Source: Apostichopus japonicus (taxonomy: Eukaryota > Echinodermata > Holothuroidea > Aspidochirotida > Stichopodidae). Taken from it: 60,000 nucleotides of DNA. The translations under genes were made by a program, and so were the position numbers. The notes under the pieces were generated by a model, which was not told where the DNA came from, searched no databases, and saw nothing but the letters and a program-made list of their open reading frames with translations. Below, piece after piece: positions 32,261-43,439 of the stretch; position 1 is the stretch's first letter; each line of letters starts with the position of its first letter. Location: contig NC_092583.1 of assembly GCF_037975245.1 (NCBI RefSeq), positions 13,607,764 to 13,667,763 on the forward strand, read 5' to 3'.

Positions 32261-34022
32261 CCCTTGAGGCAACTTTTTGACTTTCTGCTCATTCTCTACT
32301 TTCATTCTGAAGATGAAATATCAGAAACAAGAATTATTATGATTCTCAACAGTTACAGTGGTGCAGTTGGTAGTGCTCTGTAATATGAAAGTCAAACAAC
32401 CTCCCTGACTAGAGTTCAAACCCCAGTTGAGGCAACTTTTTGGTTTTCTGCTTATTCTCTCCTTTCATTCTGAAGTTGAAATATTAGAAACGAGCAATAT
32501 TATTCAACAGTTACAGTGGCGCAGTTGGTAGTGCTCTGTAATATGAAAGTCAAACAATCTCACTGACTAGAGTTCAAATCTCAGTTGAGGCAGCTTTTTG
32601 ATTTTCTGCTCATTCCCTCCATTTAATCTGCAGTTGAAATATTAGAAACAAGCAATATTTCTCAACAGTTACAGTGGCGCAGTTGGTAGTGCTCTGTAAT
32701 ATGAAAGTCAAACAACCTCACTGACTAGAGTTCAAATCTCAGTTGAGGCAGCTTTTTGATTTTCTGCTCATTCCCTCCATTTAATCTGCAGTTGAAATAT
32801 TAGAAACAAGCAATATTTCTTAACAGTTACAGTGGCACAATTGGTAGTGCTCTGTAATATGAAAGTCAAACAATCTCACTGACTAGAGTTCAAATCTCAG
32901 TTGAGGCAGCTTTTTGATTTTCTGCTCATTCTCTCCTTTCATTCTGAAGTTGAAATATTAGAAACGAGCAATATTACTCAACAGTTACAGTGGCGCAGTT
33001 GGTAGTGCTCTGTAATATGAAAGTCAAACAACCTCCCTGACTAGAGTTCAAACCCCTTGAGGCAACTTTTTGACTTTCTGCTCATTCTCTACTTTCATTC
33101 TGAAGATGAAATATCAGAAACAAGAATTATTATGATTCTCAACAGTTACAGTGGTGCAGTTGGTAGTGCTCTGTAATATGAAAGTCAAACAACCTCCCTG
33201 ACTAGAGTTCAAACCCCAGTTGAGGCAACTTTTTGGTTTTCTGCTTATTCTCTCCTTTCATTCTGAAGTTGAAATATTAGAAACGAGCAATATTATTCAA
33301 CAGTTACAGTGGCGCAGTTGGTAGTGCTCTGTAATATGAAAGTCAAACAATCTCACTGACTAGAGTTCAAATCTCAGTTGAGGCAGCTTTTTGATTTTCT
33401 GCTCATTCCCTCCATTTAATCTGCAGTTGAAATATTAGAAACAAGCAATATTTCTCAACAGTTACAGTGGCGCAGTTGGTAGTGCTCTGTAATATGAAAG
33501 TCAAACAACCTCACTGACTAGAGTTCAAATCTCAGTTGAGGCAGCTTTTTGATTTTCTGCTCATTCCCTCCATTTAATCTGCAGTTGAAATATTAGAAAC
33601 AAGCAATATTTCTTAACAGTTACAGTGGCACAATTGGTAGTGCTCTGTAATATGAAAGTCAAACAATCTCACTGACTAGAGTTCAAATCTCAGTTGAGGC
33701 AGCTTTTTGATTTTCTGCTCATTCTCTCCTTTCATTCTGAAGTTGAAATATTAGAAACGAGCAATATTACTCAACAGTTACAGTGGCGCAGTTGGTAGTG
33801 CTCTGTAATATGAAAGTCAAACAATCTCACTGACTAGAGTTCAAATCTCAGTTGAGGCAGCTTTTTGATTTTCTGCTCATTCCCTCCTTTTAATCTGCAG
33901 TTGAAATATTTGAAACAAGCAATATTTCTCAACAGTTACAGTGGCGCAGTTGGTAGTGCTCTGCAATACAGAGAGTTGGACAAATGCCATGTCTGCGGTT
34001 CGAGTCCAGCTAGAGCATTTTG
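32261..34022 (+). repeat. tandem array of tRNA-like Pol III modules
   Basis: Eleven modules of about 150-160 bp. Typical modules contain TGGCGCAGTTGG, a perfect fit to the A box TRGCNNAGYNGG. About 43 bases later comes GTTCAAATC, a perfect fit to the B box GWTCRANNC, and then a TTTTT run shortly downstream. Modules 1-5 (32261-33053) and 6-10 (33054-about 33846) form two nearly identical higher-order units of about 793 bp, with the same order of variants (GTGCAG, GCGCAG, GCGCAG, CACAAT, GCGCAG). Module 11 is divergent, with B box GGTTCGAGTCC. The modules do not fold as functional tRNAs: the T-stem is imperfect and no good acceptor stem is seen. They are best read as an amplified tRNA-derived SINE head; whether they are transcribed is unknown. 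Confidence 0.85.
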
Positions 34023-34084
34023 CTTTTCTGTTCTATGGAGCATGTGGAAGTATAAAGGTAAGAAACGAAGTGTATCTATTGGGA

Positions 34085-34165
34085 ACCAAAATGGTGTAAT
34101 CGGTAGTTCCGTAGGCGATTGAATGTTTCTGATCGTCTAGGTTCAAGCCCCGGGTGTGTCAGCGC
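34085..34165 (+). repeat. tRNA-like module, second type
   Basis: A near-consensus A box TGGTGTAATCGG and B box GTTCAAGCC, 38 bases apart. Just downstream (34180-34305) three short copies of a CCTCC...GACAAGGTTC segment are tandemly arranged. Probably a SINE head. Confidence 0.5.
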
Positions 34166-34399
34166 TGTAAAAGGACTTGGCTGGCACCCCTCCACCTGAC
34201 AAGGTTCTGAAGTGGCCTCAGTCGGTTGCACGGCCTCCCCACTACCAGACAAGGTTCCCAAGCGGCATAGGTGAGTTGCTGGACTCCCCTCCCCCTGACA
34301 AGGGTTCAGTGGAGAAAATGTTTTATAAAATTACTGGATTACTGGAAGTCCAAACAACTGGATCTCTAAATATTTGAAAAGCCAACTAATTCAACATTT

Positions 34400-34470
34400 C
34401 ACCCAATGGTCAAGTGGTAAAGAATTTTTTTTTGGAACACAAGGTCCCTGGTTCAATCTCACTCAGCACA
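34400..34470 (+). repeat. tRNA-like module, third type
   Basis: TGGTCAAGTGGTAAAG resembles an A box and GGTTCAATCTC a B box, with a T-run between them. The internal T9 run would probably stop Pol III, so this is likely a dead SINE relic. Confidence 0.4.
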
Positions 34471-34474
34471 AAAC

Positions 34475-34872
34475 ACAAGAGAAAACGAGCAAAAGTATGG
34501 ATTAAAAATGATCTCTTTTTACAGCTCCAAAAAAGACAAAATAAAAAATCCTTTTAAAAAGCAACATGGAAAAATTGAGGGGAAAAGTAAAAGATAGCAG
34601 GAAGCATAAACAGAAATTTAAAGAACCTAATCATTAGAAGCATTCTCAAAACATCCACTTAGAAGTTAGAACCACCAAAATATTGCATCAATTTAGACTC
34701 AACCAGAGAAACATGATTCTAGACATACCAGTGGTAAATACAGGTTAAAAGCATAGAATAACAGGTAGTTGTGGATAATATCAAAGATTATTGTGGCAGG
34801 GATATACAAAGTAATAAAAATATAGCGACCTAACGAGTTACTGTGTACAAATACCGAAACACTGCATCTCCG

Positions 34873-34904
<32 letters not shown>

Positions 34905-37265
34905 CGAATGATAATTAACATCATAATACATTTCAAAAGGTTAACACAAGCCTGCACATGAGACGAAGAAATATTTAAGCTTCATAACTTGTTCTGTGAG
35001 TGATGCACAAGTTTTCACACTTTTTTCATGTTGTTAAGACTATAATAAGCAATGCTATGTTATATCATATCATGCACATTTTGGGAATTGAATAATGGCA
35101 AAATGATGCGTTTGTTGTGCTCACACAATTTGCACAATGAATTCGGTGGCTGATCCATGATATTAAATAGGATTGGTGTGGGTCCTAGGGTTGTTGAAGC
35201 CAACCGAAATTGATCAAATTTTTATTTTTCGATAGTGAAGAAAAGGCAAAGACTGGATATTTAACGCAATATGGAAAAGCTTTGAACAACTGAATGTAGT
35301 ATTAGATGCGTTTGCTTATTTGATGGAAAACAAATCTGATAGAATGCCTCAGTTTGACCATTTCTAAGCTTAAGTGCTAGTAAAATATGATGAAATTCAA
35401 GAGAGAAGGCTGGTCTTTCTTGTACAGTTTCTAATATTTGAAAGGAGGGAGAAGTGAGGTAGCATGCGTTGGTTAGTCTTGACGTACCAACTTTCCACTG
35501 TTTGTGGTGGTGACGACCAATTCATCCACCCAGATTTCCCTTTTAAATTTTTTTTCCAAATACAGGATTGTCATATCGTAACAGTTTACTAGTAATTTTC
35601 ATGTTTTAACAACATTTCATGATGAAATCAATAGGCCTGAAACACCAACTTACATGTTGTTAGCAAAAACAGAAGAAAAAAAATTCACCTGAATTATTTT
35701 CCAGAGATGAAATCTCTGCCAATATTCTTCCTGTTTGAGAATGAGGGTTGTAAAAAAAAATAAGATAAGACCTTTACTGACTCTGGAATAAATGTAGGGT
35801 GAAAGTCAAAAGTGCATTACAAAACCCAAAAGCAATTTCCCCAACATTTTTCTCCTGACACATACATTCCTTAAGAATGTCAAACTGGCAACTTAGGTGA
35901 ATCTTCATACTAAGTGCAAATTTCATTCAAGTCTTCCCTGTCAAGTGATTGTATTTATGGAGCTGGTACGACTCTGCCAACCTCAGGTGACCTTTGTCCT
36001 TCACCAATCTTAAAACATAAATAGGGTGGTTCACATACCAAGTATGAAGTTTAAACTAATATGCACTCAACATCACCAAAAGCTAAATTCCTTCTGCCTT
36101 TGGCAAGGAATAAAAGAAAGAGAAAAAAAAATCAAAAATTTAAAGTTATTTTTGACCACTGATTTGGCAGATTACCAACTTGAACTGTTTTTGCTCTTTA
36201 AGGCTAGACTTAGTGGACTCTACTTCACCTCTCTGGCAAGAGAATATCTTCAATAACTTCCCTTAGTCATTGCCAAAACTTACTGGCTTGGGAACATATG
36301 AGGGAAAACCAAACCAGTCTCAATTCTACTTATAAATGCACTTTCCATTACTATGTGACTAACTGATTTGGGATTTAATGTTTTAGCACTGCACTCCTAG
36401 TCCCACAATCACCAACTCTTATACTTTTAATACTAAATCAAACAAATTTGCTTAGCGTCTGTAGCAGACATGACAGAAAATAAAAAATAGAAATAGATAA
36501 AAAAAAATGATAAAAAGATACTGTCATAAAGACAAATATTTACAAAAGCATATTTACTGTCTGCCTTCCCCTAGGTACCACAACTTGATAAAGGTTAATG
36601 AGTTGATAAATTTATTTTAATAAATTTAATAAATTACTGCATTGATAGGCTTAATCCCATATCACAAAAGAACCATGCTCCTCCATTCCAGTTGTCCTCT
36701 CTGAGGTAGACATCTAATATACTATATTAACAATTTCCCGAAAACATTCCTTGCCCAGGTCTGTGCACAACATCTATTTACATTCCCCCCCCCCCCCCTA
36801 GTTAGGACAATTTTTTATTCAATATACTATACTTTCATGTATAGCATTCAAGCACTTTGTACTGACAGTATGAATATCCTCCTTCTACAGGGCAAATTTA
36901 GTGTACGGCACCTTTTTGTTTGTCCTTAGGACAACCAGGTCTCCGACCATTTGGTTGTCCGAAGAGCAAATTGAGTTGTCTGAAAAAAATGCAGCAAAAC
37001 AACAAAGAAAGACCAATATGTCACACTGTAGGAGAGATGTGTAGGATTGGTGAATAGAGCACCCGGGTTAGGCCAGTCAAATTCCCTACGGGTAGATCAT
37101 AAGCCTACCGCTATTTTTGTTTTATTTCTGTATCAGTATTCAGTATTGGTGATACCAATTTATCATTTTTTTTATCTATTATTGGGATGTTTATATGAAT
37201 ATGAGGTAAAGAACTAGTCATCCGCCAAAGCTGATTTTGGTTGTCAAAACTGAAAATTTTGGTCA
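34475..37265. other. intergenic DNA, no gene recognised
   Basis: AT-rich. Contains (TA)n at about 34873-34900 and a C-run at 36785-36799. Short open frames (for example 36026-36256) are not recognisable. Confidence 0.5.
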
Positions 37266-37269
37266 TCTC

Positions 37270-38130
37270 TTCCGTCAGAGATAAAGGTTAAGAATTGTGC
37301 TGTCCATGCGAGTGCTTTTGAAGCATGATATGGGAGGACAGTATAGAGTGGTATAAGCATTAGAATCAGATAAAGGTTAGGAACTGTTCATTCTGTCAGT
37401 ATCAGTGCTTTGAAGCATGATATAGGAGGACAGTATAGAGTGGTATTAGCATTAGAATCAGATAAAAGGTTAGAAACTGTTCATACTGTCAGTACGAGTG
37501 TTTTGAAGCATGATATGGGATGACAACATAGATTGGTATTAGCATTAAGAATTTGTCCCAACTAGCTGCTTTCAAGGTTTTAAATATTAATATGCATAAA
37601 GGTCCAAGTACATCCACCAATTACAGCAAAGGACTGTGAGAGCCTGCTAATAGATGACATCCCGTTTTCAGATTCAATGTTTAACATATGAATATGCATA
37701 GAGACCAAAGCAAAATTTACCAATCACAGTCAAATTCCATGAGGGTTAGTTATAGATTACATCTTAATCTGAATGTTTCATATAGGAATAATTACAGATC
37801 CTAACACAATCAACCACCCACAGCTATTGGTTGCAAACGCTGGACTTACAATGTGTCTGAACTCCCTAGGCATGTGTGAACAGTTTTAAGAAGCCCCCTT
37901 AGCCAGTTGAGATAATGCTAACTACCACTCTATACTCTCCTCTCATATTATGCTTCAAAGCACTGATAATGAAAGTATGAACAATTCTTAATCTATATCT
38001 GATCTAATGCTAATACCACTCTATACTGCCCTCTCATATCATGCTCCGGAGCAATTGTACTGACATTATCAACATTTCCCAATCTTCATCTGATACAAAA
38101 CATGATATTTCTTCAAAGTGTCAGTACGAC
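37270..38130. repeat. composite direct and inverted repeat
   Basis: Three direct copies of a unit of about 112 bp (core GAAGCATGATATGGGAGGACAG) lie at about 37280-37555. Two inverted copies lie at about 37910-38130 (core CTCTCATATTATGCTTCAAAG). The 350-bp spacer contains its own pair of related segments around TATGCATA. The arms could form a long hairpin. No coding frame. Confidence 0.7.
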
Positions 38131-38139
38131 TGAAAAAAA

Positions 38140-39865
38140 AAAAAAAAATTGTCCCAAATGGGGAAAATCCTTCATCCACTCTATGAATATTCAGTTTAGT
38201 TTGACCGATCTCGAAAGTGCATATCGAGAACTTTGCGTCCATTTTCCATGTGAGTATTGAAATTGAAATCACACGGCTTGATGCGAGCTCCTGGCAGATA
38301 GAGAGACGAGAAGACAAGTCTTGAAGGACTGCTCCTACGAGAAAACCACTCAGTTATCTCACAAGTCACACATTATAGGTCTGGAGATACATCACAGCCA
38401 AGGTACTATCATTGTATAAGATGCGATCGTTGATTGATAACTTCACTTTGCCTCTGTTTCTTGCAGGTTCTTGGGGTTAATTCAACAGATTAGATTCTAT
38501 TTTTTATTCGTGTATATTAAACATCCACTGGAGAGAAGCGCCACCATCTGTAAGGGAAATAATTGATAAATTAATAAATGGCAGATATTCAAAGCATTGG
38601 TTAATTTTTACTAAGTTTCCTTCATTGATGGTTTTGTTTCATTGCTAAACTAGCCGTTCAAAACCCTTTTAGGCCCACGACCCAGGATCTTCCGTGAGGA
38701 CTGGGCCACAGACCCACCATAACTTCATCGAGAGCAATAAAGCTAATCGGACTGTCGATTTGGATGTTTACAAGAATATAAAACTTAATCAATCTGTAAT
38801 GACAACACTCCAAACCTGGAGATCATTTTTTGGACATTCATGGAAAATTCCAACTGGCAAGTATTCACAACCATCTCTTCGGTTGTGCCACATAGCTTGC
38901 GGACCATTGGTTTAAGACCAGGAAATCAGGAATGGCCCATCACTGTGCTTACCCTCGTTACAGTCCTAACCACAGTCCTAACCATAGATGAGCATTGCTT
39001 TTGCTTTGTATGGCCTATAATGTCCTTAGACGATGACTCCCCATGTGAAGTTTAAAAAAAAAAAATTCAACCACAGAATTTACAAACTGCATGCCTACAT
39101 AAAACCATTCAAAGGAATTCTGACCTAATATTTGCCAATTCATTCCTTAAATAATACAGATCTTCACCTGCAACCTATATCTGAGACACCATGTATACAG
39201 CATATATATTATGCCTTTATATCAGTATGTAACCACTTGACCCCTCATATATTAAAACCAGGTCAACACCTTATTAACCAAACAGTGACATCGCCAAAAA
39301 ACAATTTGTTTGACAGATGGTAGTTTACAAATAAACAAAGTTTTATCAAATTTCCTCACGTTGACTCTCTGTGATACACACTTGACAAACCGCTCCCCCG
39401 ACCACTCCCACCGTCTTACCGATATATTCACCTGGTCACCGTTATCGTACCTTGAGTATATATTTACAGATCACTTAAAGATTTGCTGGTAAGTTTGCTC
39501 TGATAATTCTAGTACATGCCCCACTACCTCCTGACTGCTTAGGTTCAAAGAACTATCGTTGTTAAGGCCTCACTCATTCTATGTTAAATTGTAAACAAAC
39601 AGATCCCTTACCAGACTGTATCAATCCTCTTCTGCGGTTAGATATATAGCAACCAATCGTGTAAATAACACCAAGCTAACTATCAACCCCCAATTCCCCC
39701 CCCCCCCACCTCTCTCTCTCCAAACATTGGCCCATTCGCAAAGCTTGAAGGAACAAAAATCTGTATTACTGTAGACTAGTGTTTGCCCAGGGTACCTAGG
39801 TAGTGGGTACCCAACGGACATTATGATTTACTAAATAAAAAAGATCACATCGGTCAACAAATCCA
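38140..39865. other. intergenic DNA between the two genes
   Basis: No gene recognised. Isolated splice-like signals (acceptor near 38466, donor GGTAAGT near 39489) do not bound a recognisable coding exon. A C-run lies near 39695. Confidence 0.5.
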
Positions 39866-39868
39866 TAT

Positions 39869-39874
39869 TTTTAA
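39869..39874 (-). terminator. candidate P450 poly(A) signal
   Basis: Minus-strand ATTAAA about 26 bases after the P450 stop codon. It is a common variant of AATAAA. No downstream element was tested. Confidence 0.3.
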
Positions 39875-39899
39875 TCTCACCTGTACAACAGTATGGTAT

Positions 39900-40084
39900 T
39901 CATGTCAGTCTTGGCTCCGTGCACACTTTATATGGGAGCGGCTTGAAGGTGACACCAGTGGTACCATCCCTGGATGGCATGGCTTCACCAGGAGGTAACT
40001 TGATTACAAAATGTTGAAGCAATGTGGAAATAAAAAGAAATAACTCCATCTGACCTAGCTGTTCACCAATGCATTTTCTTGGCC
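39900..40084 (-). CDS. P450 exon 3 (residues 447-507)
   Basis: Acceptor CCTCCCTAG|GGCCAAG. Encodes GPRKCIGEQLGQMELF with haem-ligand C451, helix L, and the C-terminal beta region to the TGA stop at 39902-39900. Confidence 0.92.
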
Positions 40085-42698
40085 CTAGGGAGGACGAAAG
40101 GAAGAATGTCTGAATGTAGAACATGATACAAGAAGAAATCCAAGAAGAGAGAGAAAGAAGGATGGTGAAGCAAGATGGCTACCTATAGTATTGTAGTAGT
40201 GAATGAAATGGGCAGGGAGAGGGGTAGTGAAAGGATTAGGGGGCAAGGAGGAGGGAGTGGGGAGGGAGGAGAGGAGGAGAACAGGGATGGGAAAGGAAGG
40301 GGAGGGAAGAGAGGAGGGGTGGGGTGGGAGGAGAGAGAGAGGGAGGGAGGGAGGAGAGAGGGAGGGAGGGAGGAGAGGAGGAGAATAGGGATGGGAAAGG
40401 ATGGGAGGGGTGGGAGGAGAGAGGGAGGGAGGGAGGGAGGGAGGGAGGAGAGGGAGAAGAGGGGAGGAAGCAGAGTAGGAAGAAGGGGAGGGAGGAGGAG
40501 AGGGAGGAGAGAAGGGAGGAAGGAGGAGAGGAAGATGTGTGAAAGGAGAGAGAGGGACAAGTAGAGGAGCGAGGAAGGACAGGGGGGAGCGAGGTAGGGA
40601 GGAGACCGGTGTGGAGGTAGGGGAAGGAGAAGAACAGGGAGGGGGAAAGAGGAGAGGGAGGAGAGGGGAGAAAGAGAATGGAGGAAGGAGAGAGGAGGGC
40701 AAATAGGAGCTAGGGTATGGAGAAAGGGGAAGGAAAGGGATGGAGAAGGGGGAGGGAGAGAGAGGAGAGGGAGGAGGGATAGGGAGGAGATGTAAGGAAC
40801 GCCATTACTGGCCGTACATTTTAATTATATAAAAAACACAAACCTGTGCCAAATGGGATGAGTTTTGATGATTTGACAAAATGTCCATCCTGGTTCAGGA
40901 ATCTCTCAGGTACAAATTCCATTGGATTTTCCCAATAAGTTTCATCATACATGATGGCATGTAAGTTGGGAATGATCATGGCTTTCTCAGGAATGGTGTA
41001 ACCATGGAACTGAATGTCACAGCTGGCTGAATGAGGTACTCCAACAGGGGTGGTGTCGCCCAGCCTTAGGACCTCTGCGATCACAGCTTCTATATAAGGT
41101 AGGCGCTCTCTGTCACCCAGCCGAGGGTTTCTGTCGCGCCCAATCACTTGGTCTAATTCTGCATGGCATTTGGCCTGGACTCGTGGATTTCGAATCAAGA
41201 AAATGAGAGCCCAACAGAGGGTAGTTACTATGGTTTCCGAACCGGCGAAGAAGAGTGCTCCGATGTTGGAGTAGACTGTATTGACCTGGATGGGTATCTG
41301 CAGGATACCTTTGCCTTGCGCTTGGTTCTCCAGCTCCAACAGATATGCATCTAGGAGTGAAGACACTTGACCACTCTGGTACAGACCTTTCTCTTTGCGG
41401 TATGCGATGATGCCATCGAGAGTATCGTGAAAGTCCTTGAAGCATCTGATATATTTGGCATGGGGACCAAAGGGGATGTGTCTGAGAGCAGGGATGGTAC
41501 CTAACGCAGAGGCCGAGACGGGGAAACCAGAAATGATGGCAATGATGTCCAGGAGACGGCGGAACTCGGGATCGGAATATGAGTAACGTTTATCAAAGGC
41601 GATGCTGCAAATGATGTTGGATACTGCAGTTGTCAAGAGCCTGGACGGAGCAAATGCCTCTCCCTTCAAACTGCACATCTCATTGATGAGGTTCGAAACT
41701 TCCGACTGGATACTGTCTTCAAACTGCGATTTGTTTATTCCCAGTTCTCCTAAGTTCTTGTGCATGAATTTCCTCTGGTCTTTCCAGAAGACCCCATTGG
41801 CTGTAGTGACACCTGCAAAATTAACATCAAACGGGGGGGAAAATTGATCTCGAGATAGGGTGCATTATTAAAGAGAACTGGGCAAACTTTGATCTACAAA
41901 TGCTCATCAAAATAAACATATGAACAAAGAATATCTGGAGAGATAGGCAAATAGGCTATGCTGCCATATTTTCTACTAAACTATCAAAACTATCAAGTAT
42001 TGTGACTTCCATGGCAATATACATTGCATTTTAGTGTTTAAATAGTACAGGTTGAAATGAGGAAACATGAAAATGTCATTTCTCCAAGCCCAAATTCTTG
42101 CTTTTTTTCAAAATATATATATATAGTTGCATAATTACTTTCAAAGATCACCAGGACGATGCAATTTTGGTTAAAAATAAGCATTGTTTGCCCTATTTTG
42201 ATTGAACTTGTCATGTTGCAGTGAACACCATTCCTCCTATCGAATAGGATAAAAGAATACGACAACAAACTGTAGGTGTTTAGAAAACATATCATTTGCA
42301 GATAAAAGTGCATTTTTCAGATGCTCACCGTGTGTAGATCCAGTTGACTTGTGTATAGCTTCAACGGTCTGCGTGGGACGGTTTTGAAGGCACGGGTGAT
42401 GCAGAGCTTTGTAAATCAGATCATAATCGTTCAAGACCACCAAGATCCTCTTTCCGGCTCGCAGGCTGAATATTTTACCATAAGTTTTAGACCACTGTAG
42501 GAAAGTCTCCTGCGGTGAGTTCTTCGACATAAGAATGTAAGGAGCAGCACCGAGGAAGGGGATACCCAGAGGGCCAGGAGGGAGGTTGGTCAACCATGGC
42601 CTCCACCACTGGATGGTCACCTTGGCCATGGCAAATGTGGTACATGCTATCAGCAGGCTTCTCAAGTCCCAGAGCTTCTGCACATCCTCAAAGACCAT
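39900..42698 (-). CDS. cytochrome P450, CYP2 clan, spliced gene
   Basis: A microsomal haem mono-oxygenase expected to sit on the endoplasmic reticulum and use NADPH-P450 reductase. Coding exons, in transcript order, are 42698-42329, 41812-40844 and 40084-39900: 1524 nt, 507 residues, a normal P450 length. The N-terminus has a hydrophobic anchor (about 13-25) and the proline hinge LPPGPLGIPFLG (39-50). Further motifs are helix C WKDQR (133-137), helix I AGSET (313-317), helix K EVLR (370-373), PERF (425-428), and the haem loop PFGTGPRKCIG with cysteine C451. Intron 2 splits the haem loop at G447. The pattern fits CYP2-clan enzymes (CYP2U1- or CYP2-like); I cannot name the subfamily or substrate. 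All catalytic motifs are intact and the splice phases agree, so the gene appears functional. Start chosen at the ATG before VFEDVQKLW; no upstream methionine is in frame. Confidence 0.93.
40150..40800. repeat. purine-rich (GGA/GGGA)n tract in P450 intron 2
   Basis: About 600 bp that is almost wholly G and A on the + strand, hence C and T on the P450 transcript. It fills most of intron 2, ending about 100 bases before the exon 3 acceptor. It opens long spurious frames (Arg/Gly/Glu-rich and Ser/Pro/Leu-rich). Such mirror-like purine tracts can adopt triplex DNA, which is known in general and only inferred here. Confidence 0.9.
40844..41812 (-). CDS. P450 exon 2 (residues 124-447)
   Basis: Acceptor TTTTGCAG|GTGTC and donor CACAG|GTTTGT, 969 nt. 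Encodes helices C to K, PERF and the first half of the haem loop (PFGTG). The large exon carries most of the catalytic domain with no internal stop. Confidence 0.93.
42329..42698 (-). CDS. P450 exon 1 (residues 1-124)
   Basis: Encodes the membrane anchor, proline hinge and N-terminal beta domain, ending at the donor CACACG|GTGAGC. Upstream of the ATG, at 42726, there is a strong acceptor-like sequence (TTTTTCTTCAG), so the first coding exon may be preceded by a separate 5' non-coding exon. Confidence 0.9.
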
Positions 42699-42744
42699 TT
42701 TTTTTCGCAGTTGATAGCTGTTAAGGCTGAAGAAAAATATCAAT

Positions 42745-43400
42745 AATTAACACAAAAAAATATCACATAAAGTTAAATTATAAGGAAAAGTAACAAAGCA
42801 TATTAATCATGTACAAATTATGAGTATAAGGAGTATAAAACAAAATATCTAAAAAACTTATGAAGAAAGGAACGAATAAGCGATAGGTTGGTAATAATCA
42901 AATTTGATTGTAATGAAATAAAAAATATAAGAAAACAAACAAAGAAATGTACCAAAGAATACCAAGTTAAAGCCCAGTAAAAGACTCGTCGGCAAATTGT
43001 AATCCCAAAGAAAGAATATCTTCAAGCTTCAATCAAAGATCAATTCTCCCTCCTCATCCTTATAACCACCAACTTTAAATGAATTTCAATCTTCTCCTAC
43101 TGGGAGATCGCAACACCTTTTTCTTGTACCGTAAATTTTTGCTTGACTTTGTACTGGCTATCAAAAACGTCGAGACAAAAAAGAAGCTAAGCTGTAAATA
43201 ATCAAGGACTTACAGATAAACAGTCACTGGGAAAAACATATTTCTCTATTAACCCAACAGGGTCAACCCAATCACATTAAGCTGACAAAGTTAGTTGAAT
43301 GGCAAATAACCAAAACAATCGGGCATCAACATAAGAAGTCTGGTGCGGCGCTTGCCTTTGACAATCACTTTGTACCTGATCTGCTTTCAGATCTAGATCT
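42745..43400. other. P450 5' flank, nearest part
   Basis: AT-rich; no TATA box can be placed with confidence. If a 5' non-coding exon exists, the promoter lies further right. Confidence 0.35.
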
Positions 43401-43439
43401 ATACAACATGAAGGTTCTTTTTTTAACTATCTAGGTACG

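Noticed and set aside
38640-38920. Possible decayed transposon with related sequence near 18725 and 58300
   Set aside because: Only short similar phrases (TTTTAGGC, ACGACCC-like); ends and target duplication cannot be defined.
39310-39492. Open frame ending at a consensus donor GGTAAGT
   Set aside because: No recognisable protein, no matching acceptor or partner exon, and it lies just beyond the P450 3' end.
40085-40702. 205-residue proline/serine/leucine-rich frame and opposite arginine/glycine-rich frames
   Set aside because: They come from the purine-rich tract inside P450 intron 2.
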